Part shown: piece by piece, positions 23,906 through 31,640 of the stretch
How positions within the stretch are numbered: the first letter of the stretch is position 1
How the letters are laid out: the number at the start of each line of letters is the position of its first letter
NCBI GenBank assembly: GCA_035274465.1
Contig: DATEOF010000074.1
Span: 1 to 64,000 of the forward strand
Direction of reading: 5' to 3'
Length of the DNA stretch: 64,000 nucleotides
Origin: JADGRF01 sp035274465
GTDB taxonomy: Bacteria; Myxococcota_A; Polyangia; Polyangiales; JAFGIB01
The notes under the pieces: generated by a model
What the model saw: the letters and a program-made list of their open reading frames with translations, nothing else
Told to the model about the DNA's origin: nothing
Database searches by the model: none
Position numbers and translations under genes: made by a program

Positions 23906-24567
23906 GAGCTCCAGGATAATCGATCGACGAAGCGTCCGATGAGCCGGAACGCCAGGAGCAGCGCGAGCCCGACGCCCAAGGTCATGGCGGTGTGCTCGGC
24001 GAACTGGGCCGGATCGCGCAGGAACGAGCGGTTCAGCAGCGGCACGCCGATCATCACCCCGGCGTACCAGTACAACGGGGCCAGGCGCGTCCTGCCGCTG
24101 CCCACGCGGCACAGCCCGAACAGCACGCTGCAGTACAACACGACGCCCAGCAGGCGGTGCAGCCGCGCAGGCGTGAGCCAGCCTGCGTACAGCGGCAGCT
24201 CGTACAGTCGAGCGGCGAGCACGATGCGCAGCGCGTTGGTGCCCAGCGTGGCGACGTACGCGAGCAGGAGGCTCCCCACGCACCAGCCGAGGCCACGCCG
24301 CCGGCCGGCGCTGAAGAACAGCGCCAGCCAGCTCACGACCAGGAAGTTGACGCCGGCGCAGGCCGGACCCACCACCATGCGCGGTCGATGGGTGATCCAG
24401 CCTGCGCCGACTTCATGCGTGAGCTCGAGCCCGCCGAGCTGGCGCGCCAGCCAGCAGCTCGGGCCGAGCACCCACTCCAGCTCGGCGGCACCCGCGCGGC
24501 TGTACGCCAGCTTGAGGCCGAATGCCGCCGTCAGCGTCAAGAAGGCCGCGAACCAGTGGCGCCTCAC
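23884..24567 (-). CDS. xrtK: Exosortase (exosortase K-like)
   Basis: From the GTG at 24567 the product is 227 residues with about seven hydrophobic segments. The exosortase/archaeosortase catalytic set is clear: C70 in GPACAGVNFL, R114 in TNALRIVL, and H137 in PARLHRLLGVVLY. Exosortases are membrane enzymes that cut and transfer proteins at a C-terminal sorting signal, much as sortases do. The subtype K name is from memory of short members of this size and is tentative. Its GTG overlaps the stop of the VIT/VWA gene (GTGA). Upstream codons in this frame are shadow sequence. Confidence 0.85.
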   Translation of the reverse strand: MRRHWFAAFLTLTAAFGLKLAYSRAGAAELEWVLGPSCWLARQLGGLELTHEVGAGWITHRPRMVVGPACAGVNFLVVSWLALFFSAGRRRGLGWCVGSLLLAYVATLGTNALRIVLAARLYELPLYAGWLTPARLHRLLGVVLYCSVLFGLCRVGSGRTRLAPLYWYAGVMIGVPLLNRSFLRDPAQFAEHTAMTLGVGLALLLAFRLIGRFVDRLSWSSWPSPKS

Positions 24568-26567
24568 GCGCCGCTCCGGGCTGCAAGGTTCTTCCGCCAC
24601 GTGATCACGGCGTAGCCGAGCAAGAGCAGGCCGAGCAGCAGCCACAACTCCGGCTCCGCCCCCGAGGCGTACTCGCCGCCGCCGAGGCCCACGTCCGACA
24701 CGCCGGCGGGCAGCGGCGAAGGTTGCTCGACGTTCTGCGCGTTGCCGCCGGGGTTCCGGATCTGCTCGAGCACGGCGATGAAGCTGGTGTGCTTGGTCAA
24801 CAGCGAGTAGCGCAGCCCGAGCTCGGTCACCTCGCGCTCGAGCTCCCCGCCGGCGTCCTGCGGCGCGAAGTCCGAGAGCCGCGCGATGCGACTGCGGGCC
24901 CACAGCTGCGGCAACGCCGCGTTCGCCGCCTGCGAGCGCGCGTGCTCGACCGGCACCTCGGCCTTGAACTCACCGTTCGCGGTGCGCCCGAGCACCTCGA
25001 TGCGGCCCGCGTGCGCGCCGCGCCACTTGCCGAACACCACCACGGGCCGTTCCGCGAACAGGTCGGGTTGCAGCGCGGGCTCCACGTCGTAGGCGTCGAA
25101 GCCGTCGAAGCGCACGCGCACCTCGGTCAGCACGGGCGACTGGATATAGCGGCGGAAGCGCTCGGCGGTGGCGCGCGCCGCGCTGGCGTCGGTCACCACG
25201 AACGGCTCGCCCTGGCCGGCGCGTGCCAGGCCCTCTATCAAATAACGGTTGACGCTGGAGCCGATGCCGAACGCGAACACATTGGTGTTCTGGATGTTCT
25301 GCGTGATCAGATCGAACGCGCCGCGCTCCTCGGCGATGTAGCCGTCGGTGAGCACCACCACGCTGCGCGAGACGTGCTCGCTGCGTGGCAGCCCTGCGAC
25401 CACGCGCAATGCCGCTTCGAGCTCGGTGCCTCCGCCGCCACGTTCGTGATCGATCAGCGAGATCGCGCGCCGCACGTTGTCCGCCGTGGCCGGGATCGAG
25501 CGCGGCACCATCAGCCGCGAGTCGCCCGAGAACAAGAGCACGTTGAAGGTGTCGACCGGTCGCAGCTGGCCGATCAACGCGCTGATCAACGCCTTGGCGG
25601 TATCGAGCGGGAAGCCGTACATCGAGCCCGACACGTCCAGCACGAACACGTACTCGCGCGCGGGGATCTCCTCGGTCTTCACGCGGGCGGGCGGCTGCAC
25701 CATCAACAAAAAGTGGTTCTCGCCCTGACCTTCGTAGAGCAACAGGCCGCTCTGGATCTGCGAGCCGCGCAGCTTGTAGTCGAGGATGAAGTCGCGGTTG
25801 CCGCCGAAGCCCGAGTTCTTGGCCAGCAGCACCTTGGCCAGGCTGCGATCCTGCCAGACCACGTCGACCTTGTGCGTGCCGGAGCGCAGCTCGGCGATCG
25901 GCACGCCGGCCGAGACCGCGACGTCGATGTCGAACTTGGTGTCGGGCGTGTCGCCCAGCGGCATGAACGGCGAGCGCACGAAGCGATCGCTGCCATCAGT
26001 CGCGACCGGGCTACTCGGGCTCTTGTAGCGTGGGCCGACCACCGTCGGGTAGACGAACTGGTATACGCCGTCGGTCGGCACCAGGAGCTCGCTGTAGCGC
26101 AGCTGGACCACCACGCGGTCGCCGGGCAGGATGTTGGCGACCGACATGCTGAACACGTTCGGGCGATCCTGCTCGAGCAGCGTCGCGGTCTTGCCGCTCT
26201 CAGCTGCAGCGCGGTACTCCTCGGCGGCCTTCTCGCGTTGCTTGATCTTGGCGACGACGCGCTGGTTGCCGAGCGAAAACGAGAGGCCGTGCACCGCGGC
26301 GCGCGTGGAGGCCGGGAACACGTAGCGCGCGTTGATCGGCACCACGCCGCCGTTGCGATAGCTCTGCTCGACCGTGACGTCGGCGATCACGCCGCTGATA
26401 TCGGCATGCACGCGAGTGGACTCGAGCGCGAAGGGCTCGACCCCGTCTGCGGCAGCGTCGACCACGAAGTAGGGGGAGAGGCTGCGTTCCGAGGGATCCT
26501 GTGCGCGCGCAGCCGATAGCGGCAGGCACAGGAAAACCAAGCAAAAAAGCGCGGTGCTTCTGGGCAT
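24564..26567 (-). CDS. VIT and VWA domain surface protein, predicted exosortase substrate
   Basis: A 667-residue exported protein. A signal peptide (1-22, cut after ARA) is followed by a vault/inter-alpha-trypsin (VIT) domain at about 45-165 (ISGVIADVTVEQSYRN, VPINARYVFP) and a von Willebrand A domain at about 303-480 with MIDAS D311-V-S-G-S. The C-terminus has an acidic GEYASGAEPE stretch, a 17-residue hydrophobic helix (641-657), and a basic RKN tail: the tripartite sorting signal expected of an exosortase target. The ATG at 26567 follows AAGGA. It heads the operon, and the exosortase GTG overlaps its stop. Confidence 0.88.
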   Translation of the reverse strand: MPRSTALFCLVFLCLPLSAARAQDPSERSLSPYFVVDAAADGVEPFALESTRVHADISGVIADVTVEQSYRNGGVVPINARYVFPASTRAAVHGLSFSLGNQRVVAKIKQREKAAEEYRAAAESGKTATLLEQDRPNVFSMSVANILPGDRVVVQLRYSELLVPTDGVYQFVYPTVVGPRYKSPSSPVATDGSDRFVRSPFMPLGDTPDTKFDIDVAVSAGVPIAELRSGTHKVDVVWQDRSLAKVLLAKNSGFGGNRDFILDYKLRGSQIQSGLLLYEGQGENHFLLMVQPPARVKTEEIPAREYVFVLDVSGSMYGFPLDTAKALISALIGQLRPVDTFNVLLFSGDSRLMVPRSIPATADNVRRAISLIDHERGGGGTELEAALRVVAGLPRSEHVSRSVVVLTDGYIAEERGAFDLITQNIQNTNVFAFGIGSSVNRYLIEGLARAGQGEPFVVTDASAARATAERFRRYIQSPVLTEVRVRFDGFDAYDVEPALQPDLFAERPVVVFGKWRGAHAGRIEVLGRTANGEFKAEVPVEHARSQAANAALPQLWARSRIARLSDFAPQDAGGELEREVTELGLRYSLLTKHTSFIAVLEQIRNPGGNAQNVEQPSPLPAGVSDVGLGGGEYASGAEPELWLLLGLLLLGYAVITWRKNLAARSGA

Positions 26568-26569
26568 GA

Positions 26570-26609
26570 CTAGCGTCCTTGGTGAGAGAAGGGCATCTCT
26601 CGACGCTAG
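26570..26609 (-). promoter_or_regulatory. Leader hairpin covering the ribosome site of the VIT/VWA gene
   Basis: CTAGCGTC (26570-26577) pairs with GACGCTAG (26602-26609), and GAGAGA (26584-26589) pairs with TCTCTC (26596-26601). In the minus-strand mRNA this makes a two-stage hairpin that ends two bases before the ATG and takes in the AAGGAC ribosome site. Pairing could limit translation of the whole coupled operon. Confidence 0.5.
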
Positions 26610-26669
26610 CGAGGCAGCATGAATGGCCGATGCGGTCGGGATGAATTGTCGATGAAAACTCGGTGGAGC

Positions 26670-26685
26670 GCCCCGAATTCGGGGC
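26670..26685. promoter_or_regulatory. Perfect 16-bp palindrome, operator candidate
   Basis: GCCCCGAATTCGGGGC stands about 100 bases upstream of the VIT/VWA start, in the region shared with the divergent gene. Perfect symmetry and position suit a dimeric regulator. Confidence 0.4.
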
Positions 26686-26883
26686 CTTCCGCGAGATGCG
26701 AGATGGAAAACCATCGCGCGCAGCGCAACATCCTGATCAGCGGACAGTCGCATCGTCGCTGTTCAGCTACCTAACAAGCGCGCAGTGAAACACTAGATCG
26801 CTGCAGGCAAAGCGTGTAAAGACGGTCTGCCTTGCCGCGCGTGTCGTGCCAGTCGACCGGCGGACAGCGAAGGAGGGACTTCG

Positions 26884-28584
26884 ATGAAGACGAGCCTTAG
26901 GATAGGTTTCTGCATAGGCTGCGCCGCGCTTGGGTCGTGCCAGCAGACGTACCCGCCGGCAGCGGGCGTAGCATCACCGACTACACCGGCCGACACTGCG
27001 GGCGCCGAAGTCACAAAAACCAGCAATACCATCGCGCGGAGCTGGTCCGCGCCGGAGATCCTCGTGCCCGGCTCGTCGTTCCACGGCGTGCACGGTTTGG
27101 CCGTGGATGCGCAGGGACGCCTGCTCGCAGGCACCGTGGTCGGCAGCGAGATGTGGGAAGTGGATCGCGCAACGGGTGCGGCCAAGGTGTTCATCCCCGC
27201 GCCCGAAGGTGAAGCGGACGACATCGCGGTTGGCCCCAAAGGTGAGCTGGCCTGGACGTCGTATACGCAGGGAATCCTGCGTTATCGCGAAAATGACACC
27301 GCGCCCATCCGTGAGCTGGCCAAGGACTTGCCCGGCATCAACTCGCTCGCTTTCGACAAGAAGACCGGCAAGCTCTACGCCTCGCAGGTCTTCTACGGCG
27401 ACGCGCTCTGGGAGATCGATGTCTCCGGCACCAACCCGCCGCGGCTAATCAAGAAGGACTTGGGCGGGTTCAACGGCTTCGAGGTCGGCCCTGACGGCCG
27501 CCTGTACGGGCCGCTGTGGTTCAAGGGCCAGGCGGTAAAGATCAATCCGTCGAACGGCAACGTGACCGTCCTGAACACTCAGTTCAAGACCCCGGCCGCT
27601 GCCAACCTCGACAACAAGCTCAACCTCTGGGTCGTCGACACGCAGACCGGCGTCCTCTCCAAGATCGAGCTCGCCAACGCCAAGCGCACCGACGTCAAGA
27701 CGCTGGCCACCTCGCTCGACAACCTGGCCATCGCGCCGGACGGAACGGTCTATGTGTCCAACATGGCCGACAACTCGATCGTCTCGTACAACCCCGCCAG
27801 CGGCGAGCTGAAGACATTGCTCTCCGGCAAGCTCGCAGTTCCCACCGGTATCAAGCTGGATGGGGACACGTTGTTCGTCGCGGACGTCTTCGCCTTCCGC
27901 GCGGTCGACACCAAGAGCGGTGACGTTAAAGACATCTATCGCGCGCACGCGTCGAAGATCGAATACCCGGGTGCGGTCGGGGTCGGCGGCAAGCTGATCG
28001 CGCTGTCGTCCTACGTGACCAGCTCGGTGCAGCTGCTCGATCGCGCCACGCAGAAGGAAGTCGAGACCATTCACGGGCTCAAGGCACCCACCGACGCCAT
28101 CCCGATGGAAGACGGCTCGGTGTTGATTCTGGAGCTCGGCACTGGTTCGCTCATCAAGGCGTCGGGCGAGAAGTTCGCGGATCGCGCGGTCGTGGCGAAG
28201 GACCTGACCGGTCCGACGCAAATGATCCTGGGCAAAGACGGCGCGGTGTACGTCACCGAGGCTGCGGGCAAGATCACACGTATCGAGCTGAGCAGCGGCG
28301 CGAAGACCACGGTGGCCGAAGGGCTCGCGATGCCCGAGGGCTTGTCGGAGACGCCGTGGGGCACGATCGTGGTCGCGGAGTCCGCGGCCAAGCGCGTCAC
28401 CGAGATCGATCCGAAGACCGGCGCGAAGGGCGTGGTCGCGGAGAACCTGCCGATCGGCATGGCCGGGCGTCCCGGCATGCCCCCGGCGTACCTCGTCACG
28501 GGCGTTGCGGTGGCCGCGGATGGCACCGTGTTCGTGAGCTCGGACCTCAACAACTCGATCCTGAAGGTGAAGCCGAAGAGCTGA
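26884..28584 (+). CDS. SMP-30/NHL-type beta-propeller lipoprotein
   Basis: A 566-residue lipoprotein (lipobox around LGSC, Cys19) with a short linker and then about ten propeller repeats. The repeats take the form HGLAVDAQGRLLAGT, DDIAVGPKGELAWTS, NSLAFDKKTGKLYAS, DNLAIAPDGTVYVSN and TGIKLDGDTLFVAD. The pattern fits the SMP-30/gluconolactonase-like and NHL superfamily. The number of repeats suggests two propellers. Metal-binding residues of gluconolactonase are not certain, so lactonase activity is unproven. The ATG at 26884 has a strong AGGAGG. The gene is followed by a clear terminator. Confidence 0.8.
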   Translation: MKTSLRIGFCIGCAALGSCQQTYPPAAGVASPTTPADTAGAEVTKTSNTIARSWSAPEILVPGSSFHGVHGLAVDAQGRLLAGTVVGSEMWEVDRATGAAKVFIPAPEGEADDIAVGPKGELAWTSYTQGILRYRENDTAPIRELAKDLPGINSLAFDKKTGKLYASQVFYGDALWEIDVSGTNPPRLIKKDLGGFNGFEVGPDGRLYGPLWFKGQAVKINPSNGNVTVLNTQFKTPAAANLDNKLNLWVVDTQTGVLSKIELANAKRTDVKTLATSLDNLAIAPDGTVYVSNMADNSIVSYNPASGELKTLLSGKLAVPTGIKLDGDTLFVADVFAFRAVDTKSGDVKDIYRAHASKIEYPGAVGVGGKLIALSSYVTSSVQLLDRATQKEVETIHGLKAPTDAIPMEDGSVLILELGTGSLIKASGEKFADRAVVAKDLTGPTQMILGKDGAVYVTEAAGKITRIELSSGAKTTVAEGLAMPEGLSETPWGTIVVAESAAKRVTEIDPKTGAKGVVAENLPIGMAGRPGMPPAYLVTGVAVAADGTVFVSSDLNNSILKVKPKS

Positions 28585-28610
28585 GCCTGTCGACGCGAGC
28601 AGTGAGTGCG

Positions 28611-28651
28611 ACGAGGCGCGTGGCCGCAAGGCCTGCGCCTCGTTCGCTTTT
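28611..28651 (+). terminator. Rho-independent terminator with GCAA tetraloop
   Basis: ACGAGGCGC (28611-28619) pairs with GCGCCTCGT (28635-28643). Inside, GGCC and GGCC are closed by a GCAA (GNRA) loop, and TTCGCTTTT follows. It lies 27 bases after the propeller gene stop. Confidence 0.75.
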
Positions 28652-28668
28652 GGGTAACAATCTTCCGC

Positions 28669-29478
28669 ATGACGCACGATCGCTGGACCGCGGGGGACGC
28701 GTACGAGGTGTACATGGGCCGCTGGAGCCGTGCGCTCGCGCGCGTGGCGCTCGCCTGGCTCGGGCCGCAGCGGGCGGGGCACTGGCTCGAGCTCGGCTGT
28801 GGCACGGGGGCGCTCACGGCCGCGATCTGCGAGAGCTGCGAGCCGGCGTCGGTGATCGCGTGTGACCCTTCGGCGGAGTTCATCGAGCACGCGCGCCGGC
28901 AGGCCTCGAGCGCGTGCACCTTCCAGGTCATCTCGACCGGCGACCCGCTGCCCACGCGTGCGGCTGGGTTCGACTCCATCATCTCCGGACTGGTGCTCAA
29001 CTTCGTTCCGGCGCCTGAACGCACGTTGGCTGCGCTGCGCGAGCGCGTCCGGCCCGGCGGTACGATCGCGGCGTACGTCTGGGACTACGCCGACGGCATG
29101 GAATTCCTGCGGCACTTCTGGACCGAGGTCGTGGCGCTCGATCCCAACGCGGCAGCGCTCGACGAAGGCAAACGCTTCGGCGTCTGGCAACCGCCCGCGC
29201 TGGCAGCGCTGTTTCGCGACGCCGGCCTCGAGCGAGTCGAGACCGCGTCGCTCGAGATCCCCACCGACTTCGAGAGCTTCGAGGACTACTGGAGCCCGTT
29301 CCTCGGGGGCAGCGGCCCCGCGCCGGGCTACGTCGCCACGCTCGACGCGACCGCTCGCGAACGCTTGAAGCGCGGTCTCGAGCAACGCCTACCGAAGGCA
29401 CAGGACGGCCATATTCGCCTCCGAGCTCGCGCGTTTGCAGTGCGTGGGATCAGCGGCGCGGTGGTCGCACGCCCTTGA
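28669..29478 (+). CDS. Class I SAM-dependent methyltransferase
   Basis: A 269-residue methyltransferase of the UbiE/Methyltransf_11 type. Motif I is LELGCGTGALTAAI (about 42-55), motif II is ACDPSAEFI, and the motif III region is GFDSIISGLVLNFVP, with VRPGGTIAAYVWDYADGMEFLRHFW beyond. The N-terminal DAYEVYMGRWSRALA is typical of a subgroup with small-molecule substrates; the substrate here is unknown. The ATG at 28669 is chosen because the upstream in-frame codons overlap the terminator. Its 3-prime end overlaps the FmdB gene on the other strand by 29 bases. Confidence 0.88.
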   Translation: MTHDRWTAGDAYEVYMGRWSRALARVALAWLGPQRAGHWLELGCGTGALTAAICESCEPASVIACDPSAEFIEHARRQASSACTFQVISTGDPLPTRAAGFDSIISGLVLNFVPAPERTLAALRERVRPGGTIAAYVWDYADGMEFLRHFWTEVVALDPNAAALDEGKRFGVWQPPALAALFRDAGLERVETASLEIPTDFESFEDYWSPFLGGSGPAPGYVATLDATARERLKRGLEQRLPKAQDGHIRLRARAFAVRGISGAVVARP

Positions 29479-29650
29479 TGAAGGGAGGACGGAGATCTTC
29501 CTTCTTCCCCACCGTGACTCGTGCAAATGCCACGCGTGTGACCTCGTCGGTTTTGGAGCACGTCGGGCAAGCTGGGGTCACGGTGTCGTTGGACACGATG
29601 TCCTCGAAGGACTTGCTGCAGCGGTTACACGCGAACTCATACAGCGGCAT
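29450..29650 (-). CDS. FmdB family zinc ribbon protein
   Basis: A 66-residue protein beginning MPLYEFACNRC, the hallmark of FmdB regulatory-type zinc ribbons. The zinc-binding pairs are C8/C11 and C28/C31, and a basic tail with PPFIKGVRPPRR follows. The role of this family is poorly defined. The frame is open upstream to 29947, but that region belongs to the YihY gene in another frame, and the ATG at 29650 matches the family N-terminus exactly. Confidence 0.9.
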   Translation of the reverse strand: MPLYEFACNRCSKSFEDIVSNDTVTPACPTCSKTDEVTRVAFARVTVGKKEDLRPPFIKGVRPPRR

Positions 29651-29693
29651 GCGCCGAACATATTGAATGCGCCGTCCTGCCGCAAGCTGGCGG

Positions 29694-30587
29694 TCAGCGA
29701 GCCGCTGCCGCCGGTTTGTCGATCGGCATGGCTTGCGGGCTCGGCTGAATGTCCTTGCCGAATAGCCGCGCGTAGACCTGCGTGAATTCCGCGCCCAGGA
29801 ACGCGATTTGGGCCGCGTAGTAGACCCAAACGACGAGGGCGACGATGGAGCCCGCAGCGCCGTAGCTCGAGGCGACGGTGGATTTACCCAGGTACAAGCC
29901 GAGCCCGAACTTTCCGAGCGTGAACAATACGGCCGTGAACAGCGCACCCACCCACACGTCGCGCCAACGGATCTCCGCGTCCGGTACGACCTTGAAGATC
30001 AAGCCGAACAGTCCGGTGATGATGCCGAGCGAGATCAGAAAATTCAGAATCTGCCAGAGGGCCTCACCGCCGGGTAAGCTGCCCGACAGGTAGCGTCCCA
30101 GCGCCGCGAGCGCTGTGCTGATCACGAGCGACACGAGCAGCATGAATGCCACGCCCAGCACCATGGTGAACGACCAGAAGCGGTCGCGCAGAAAGCCCCA
30201 GATGCCGCGGCCCGGCTTCGGCTTGACGCCCCAGATCTCGTTCAATGCCGTCTGCAACTCGCCGAACACGCCCGACGCACCGACCAACAACACGACGATG
30301 CCGACGATCGAGCCCAGCGTGCCCGAATCAGACTGGTGTGCACTGCGCGCGACGTTTTGGATCGCGGTAGCAGCTTGCTCCCCGACCACCGAGCTGATCT
30401 GACCCGCGACCTGGCCGCGGGCGGCCTCTTCCCCGAACAACAGCCCGGCGATCGCCACGCTGAACAGTACGAGCGGTGCGGTAGAAAGCAGCGTGTAGTA
30501 CGCGAGTGAGGCAGCCTTGCGCGGGACTTCGTCTTCGTACCACTCGAGGCCGGTGTCTTTGAACAGTTGGATGACGGGCGAGGCCAT
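29694..30587 (-). CDS. YihY/BrkB family inner membrane protein
   Basis: A 297-residue protein with six to seven membrane helices and the family signatures DEVPRKAASLAYYTLLSTAPLVLFSVA, ALNEIWGVKPKPGRGIWGFLRDR, PDAEIRWRDVWVGALFTAVLFTLGK and GLYLGKSTVASSYGAAGSIVALVVWVYYAAQI. Older names (ribonuclease BN, BrkB virulence factor) are misleading, and the molecular function is unsettled. It ends 43 bases before FmdB on the same strand, so the two may share a transcript. Confidence 0.92.
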   Translation of the reverse strand: MASPVIQLFKDTGLEWYEDEVPRKAASLAYYTLLSTAPLVLFSVAIAGLLFGEEAARGQVAGQISSVVGEQAATAIQNVARSAHQSDSGTLGSIVGIVVLLVGASGVFGELQTALNEIWGVKPKPGRGIWGFLRDRFWSFTMVLGVAFMLLVSLVISTALAALGRYLSGSLPGGEALWQILNFLISLGIITGLFGLIFKVVPDAEIRWRDVWVGALFTAVLFTLGKFGLGLYLGKSTVASSYGAAGSIVALVVWVYYAAQIAFLGAEFTQVYARLFGKDIQPSPQAMPIDKPAAAAR

Positions 30588-30622
30588 GCGCCCAGGCTGT
30601 GCAACACCTATGCCGATCCCTC

Positions 30623-30637
30623 GCAGCCGCCGGCTGC
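30623..30637. repeat. Copy of dispersed 15-bp palindrome
   Basis: GCAGCCGCCGGCTGC, in the 180-base non-coding gap between the YihY gene and the next leftward gene. It can also fold as a 7-bp hairpin with its flanking C and G. Confidence 0.4.
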
Positions 30638-30767
30638 GGACGTTCGGACCGCTCGGGGAGTGGCGAGGCGCGTCTATTCACCCGGTAACCACACGCGCGG
30701 GAACGCATTCGTGCGTCGGAGAACCTCGAGCGCGAGGTGGGACTGTCCCGAGCGGAGCCGTAGGCGA

Positions 30768-31640
30768 TCAATCAATCCTGACCGCTTGCAAGTTCTCGTC
30801 CGGATCTCCTCCCCACAACAAGTTCAACTTCCACGGCTCCTTCACCGAGAACGCCATGTAGAAGTGGTGTGGGAAGAACATGTATTTGATCGGAGATGCG
30901 AGGCGCATGTCCACGACCGCAAGCGGTTCGTTGGAGAGCAGGCGAGTCTTCGGCAAGCGGTAGCCTTGCGCGTAGCGGCGGATGTCGCGCGTGCGGTGGG
31001 TTTGGGCTCGCACTCCGTGAGTGTCGGAGCCTGCCAACAGGTCGAAGTCGAAGGTATCCAGTTGGCGTTGGACTGCGACTGTCAGCAGTAAGCCCACGAG
31101 CTCCAGCGGGACACTGTCGTTGGGATAGTCGTAGTTCTCACTCTTGACGCGTTTGTTGCCGAGGAATACCTGATAGATCAGGTGTTTCCCGTCGGCGCTC
31201 GCGCGCAGGCTGGTGTGGTCGACCTTGAAGACCCAGTCGTAGCGTTCGCTGAGTTTTTCGCCGCCCAGCACGCCGTCGCCCGAGCGTTTGAACTGGATCC
31301 AGGTGTCCGCCGCCATCAGCCGCAGCTTGGGTGAGACCGTGAGCACGGAGCGGCCCAGCCAGGGCTCGGGGAGCGTGGCGACGCGGCCGGTGTCGGTGTC
31401 GCGTACCTTGGTATAGACGCGCGTGCGTTCGATGCGGAGTTGGCCGTCGGGTAGATGGCGTATGCGTTCGGTGCCGGTGCCCAGCAGGAAACCTTCCTGG
31501 ACCTCCGCGCGCGCGTCGTATTCGGGGAACACGCGCGAGAGCGTGGTGTCGTTGCCGATGCGCTCGAAGATCGAGTCGTATGCGCGGCCGGGGCTGGCCA
31601 GCAGGCAGAGTGCAACTGCTGCCCAGGTGGCGCGACGCAT
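30768..31640 (-). CDS. Exported protein of unknown function
   Basis: A 290-residue protein with a signal peptide (1-20, ending GRA). The remainder alternates short beta strands with charged turns: GFLLGTGTERIRHLPDGQLRIERTRVYTKVRD, RLMAADTWIQFKRSGDGVL, HLIYQVFLGNKRVKSENYDYPNDSVPLELVGLLL, FDFDLLAGSDTHGVRAQ. This resembles periplasmic beta-sheet proteins of the DUF3108 type, but I do not recognise the family with confidence. Its ATG shares one base with the stop of the M32 carboxypeptidase gene (TGATG), so the two are coupled. Confidence 0.65.
   Translation of the reverse strand: MRRATWAAVALCLLASPGRAYDSIFERIGNDTTLSRVFPEYDARAEVQEGFLLGTGTERIRHLPDGQLRIERTRVYTKVRDTDTGRVATLPEPWLGRSVLTVSPKLRLMAADTWIQFKRSGDGVLGGEKLSERYDWVFKVDHTSLRASADGKHLIYQVFLGNKRVKSENYDYPNDSVPLELVGLLLTVAVQRQLDTFDFDLLAGSDTHGVRAQTHRTRDIRRYAQGYRLPKTRLLSNEPLAVVDMRLASPIKYMFFPHHFYMAFSVKEPWKLNLLWGGDPDENLQAVRID

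Larger units (their letters stand above)
26568..26883. promoter_or_regulatory. Divergent promoter region of the exosortase operon and the propeller gene
   Basis: This 316-base gap contains no gene I can support. It holds the 5-prime leader hairpin of the VIT/VWA gene and a 16-bp perfect palindrome (listed separately), plus the AGGAGG ribosome site of the rightward gene at its right edge. Confidence 0.5.

Noticed and set aside
23884..24567. CreD-like inner membrane protein as the creBC neighbour
   Set aside because: The size (227 residues) and Cys/Arg/His set fit an exosortase; CreD is longer and lacks this triad.
26568..26883. E. coli-type CreB boxes (TTCAC, six bases, TTCAC)
   Set aside because: Only one isolated GTGAA half-site was seen near 26787; no properly spaced pair.
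26884..28584. Gluconolactonase function for the propeller lipoprotein, which would fit the gluconate operon
   Set aside because: The calcium and catalytic residues could not be identified, and the gluconate genes lie 13 kb away in a separate unit.
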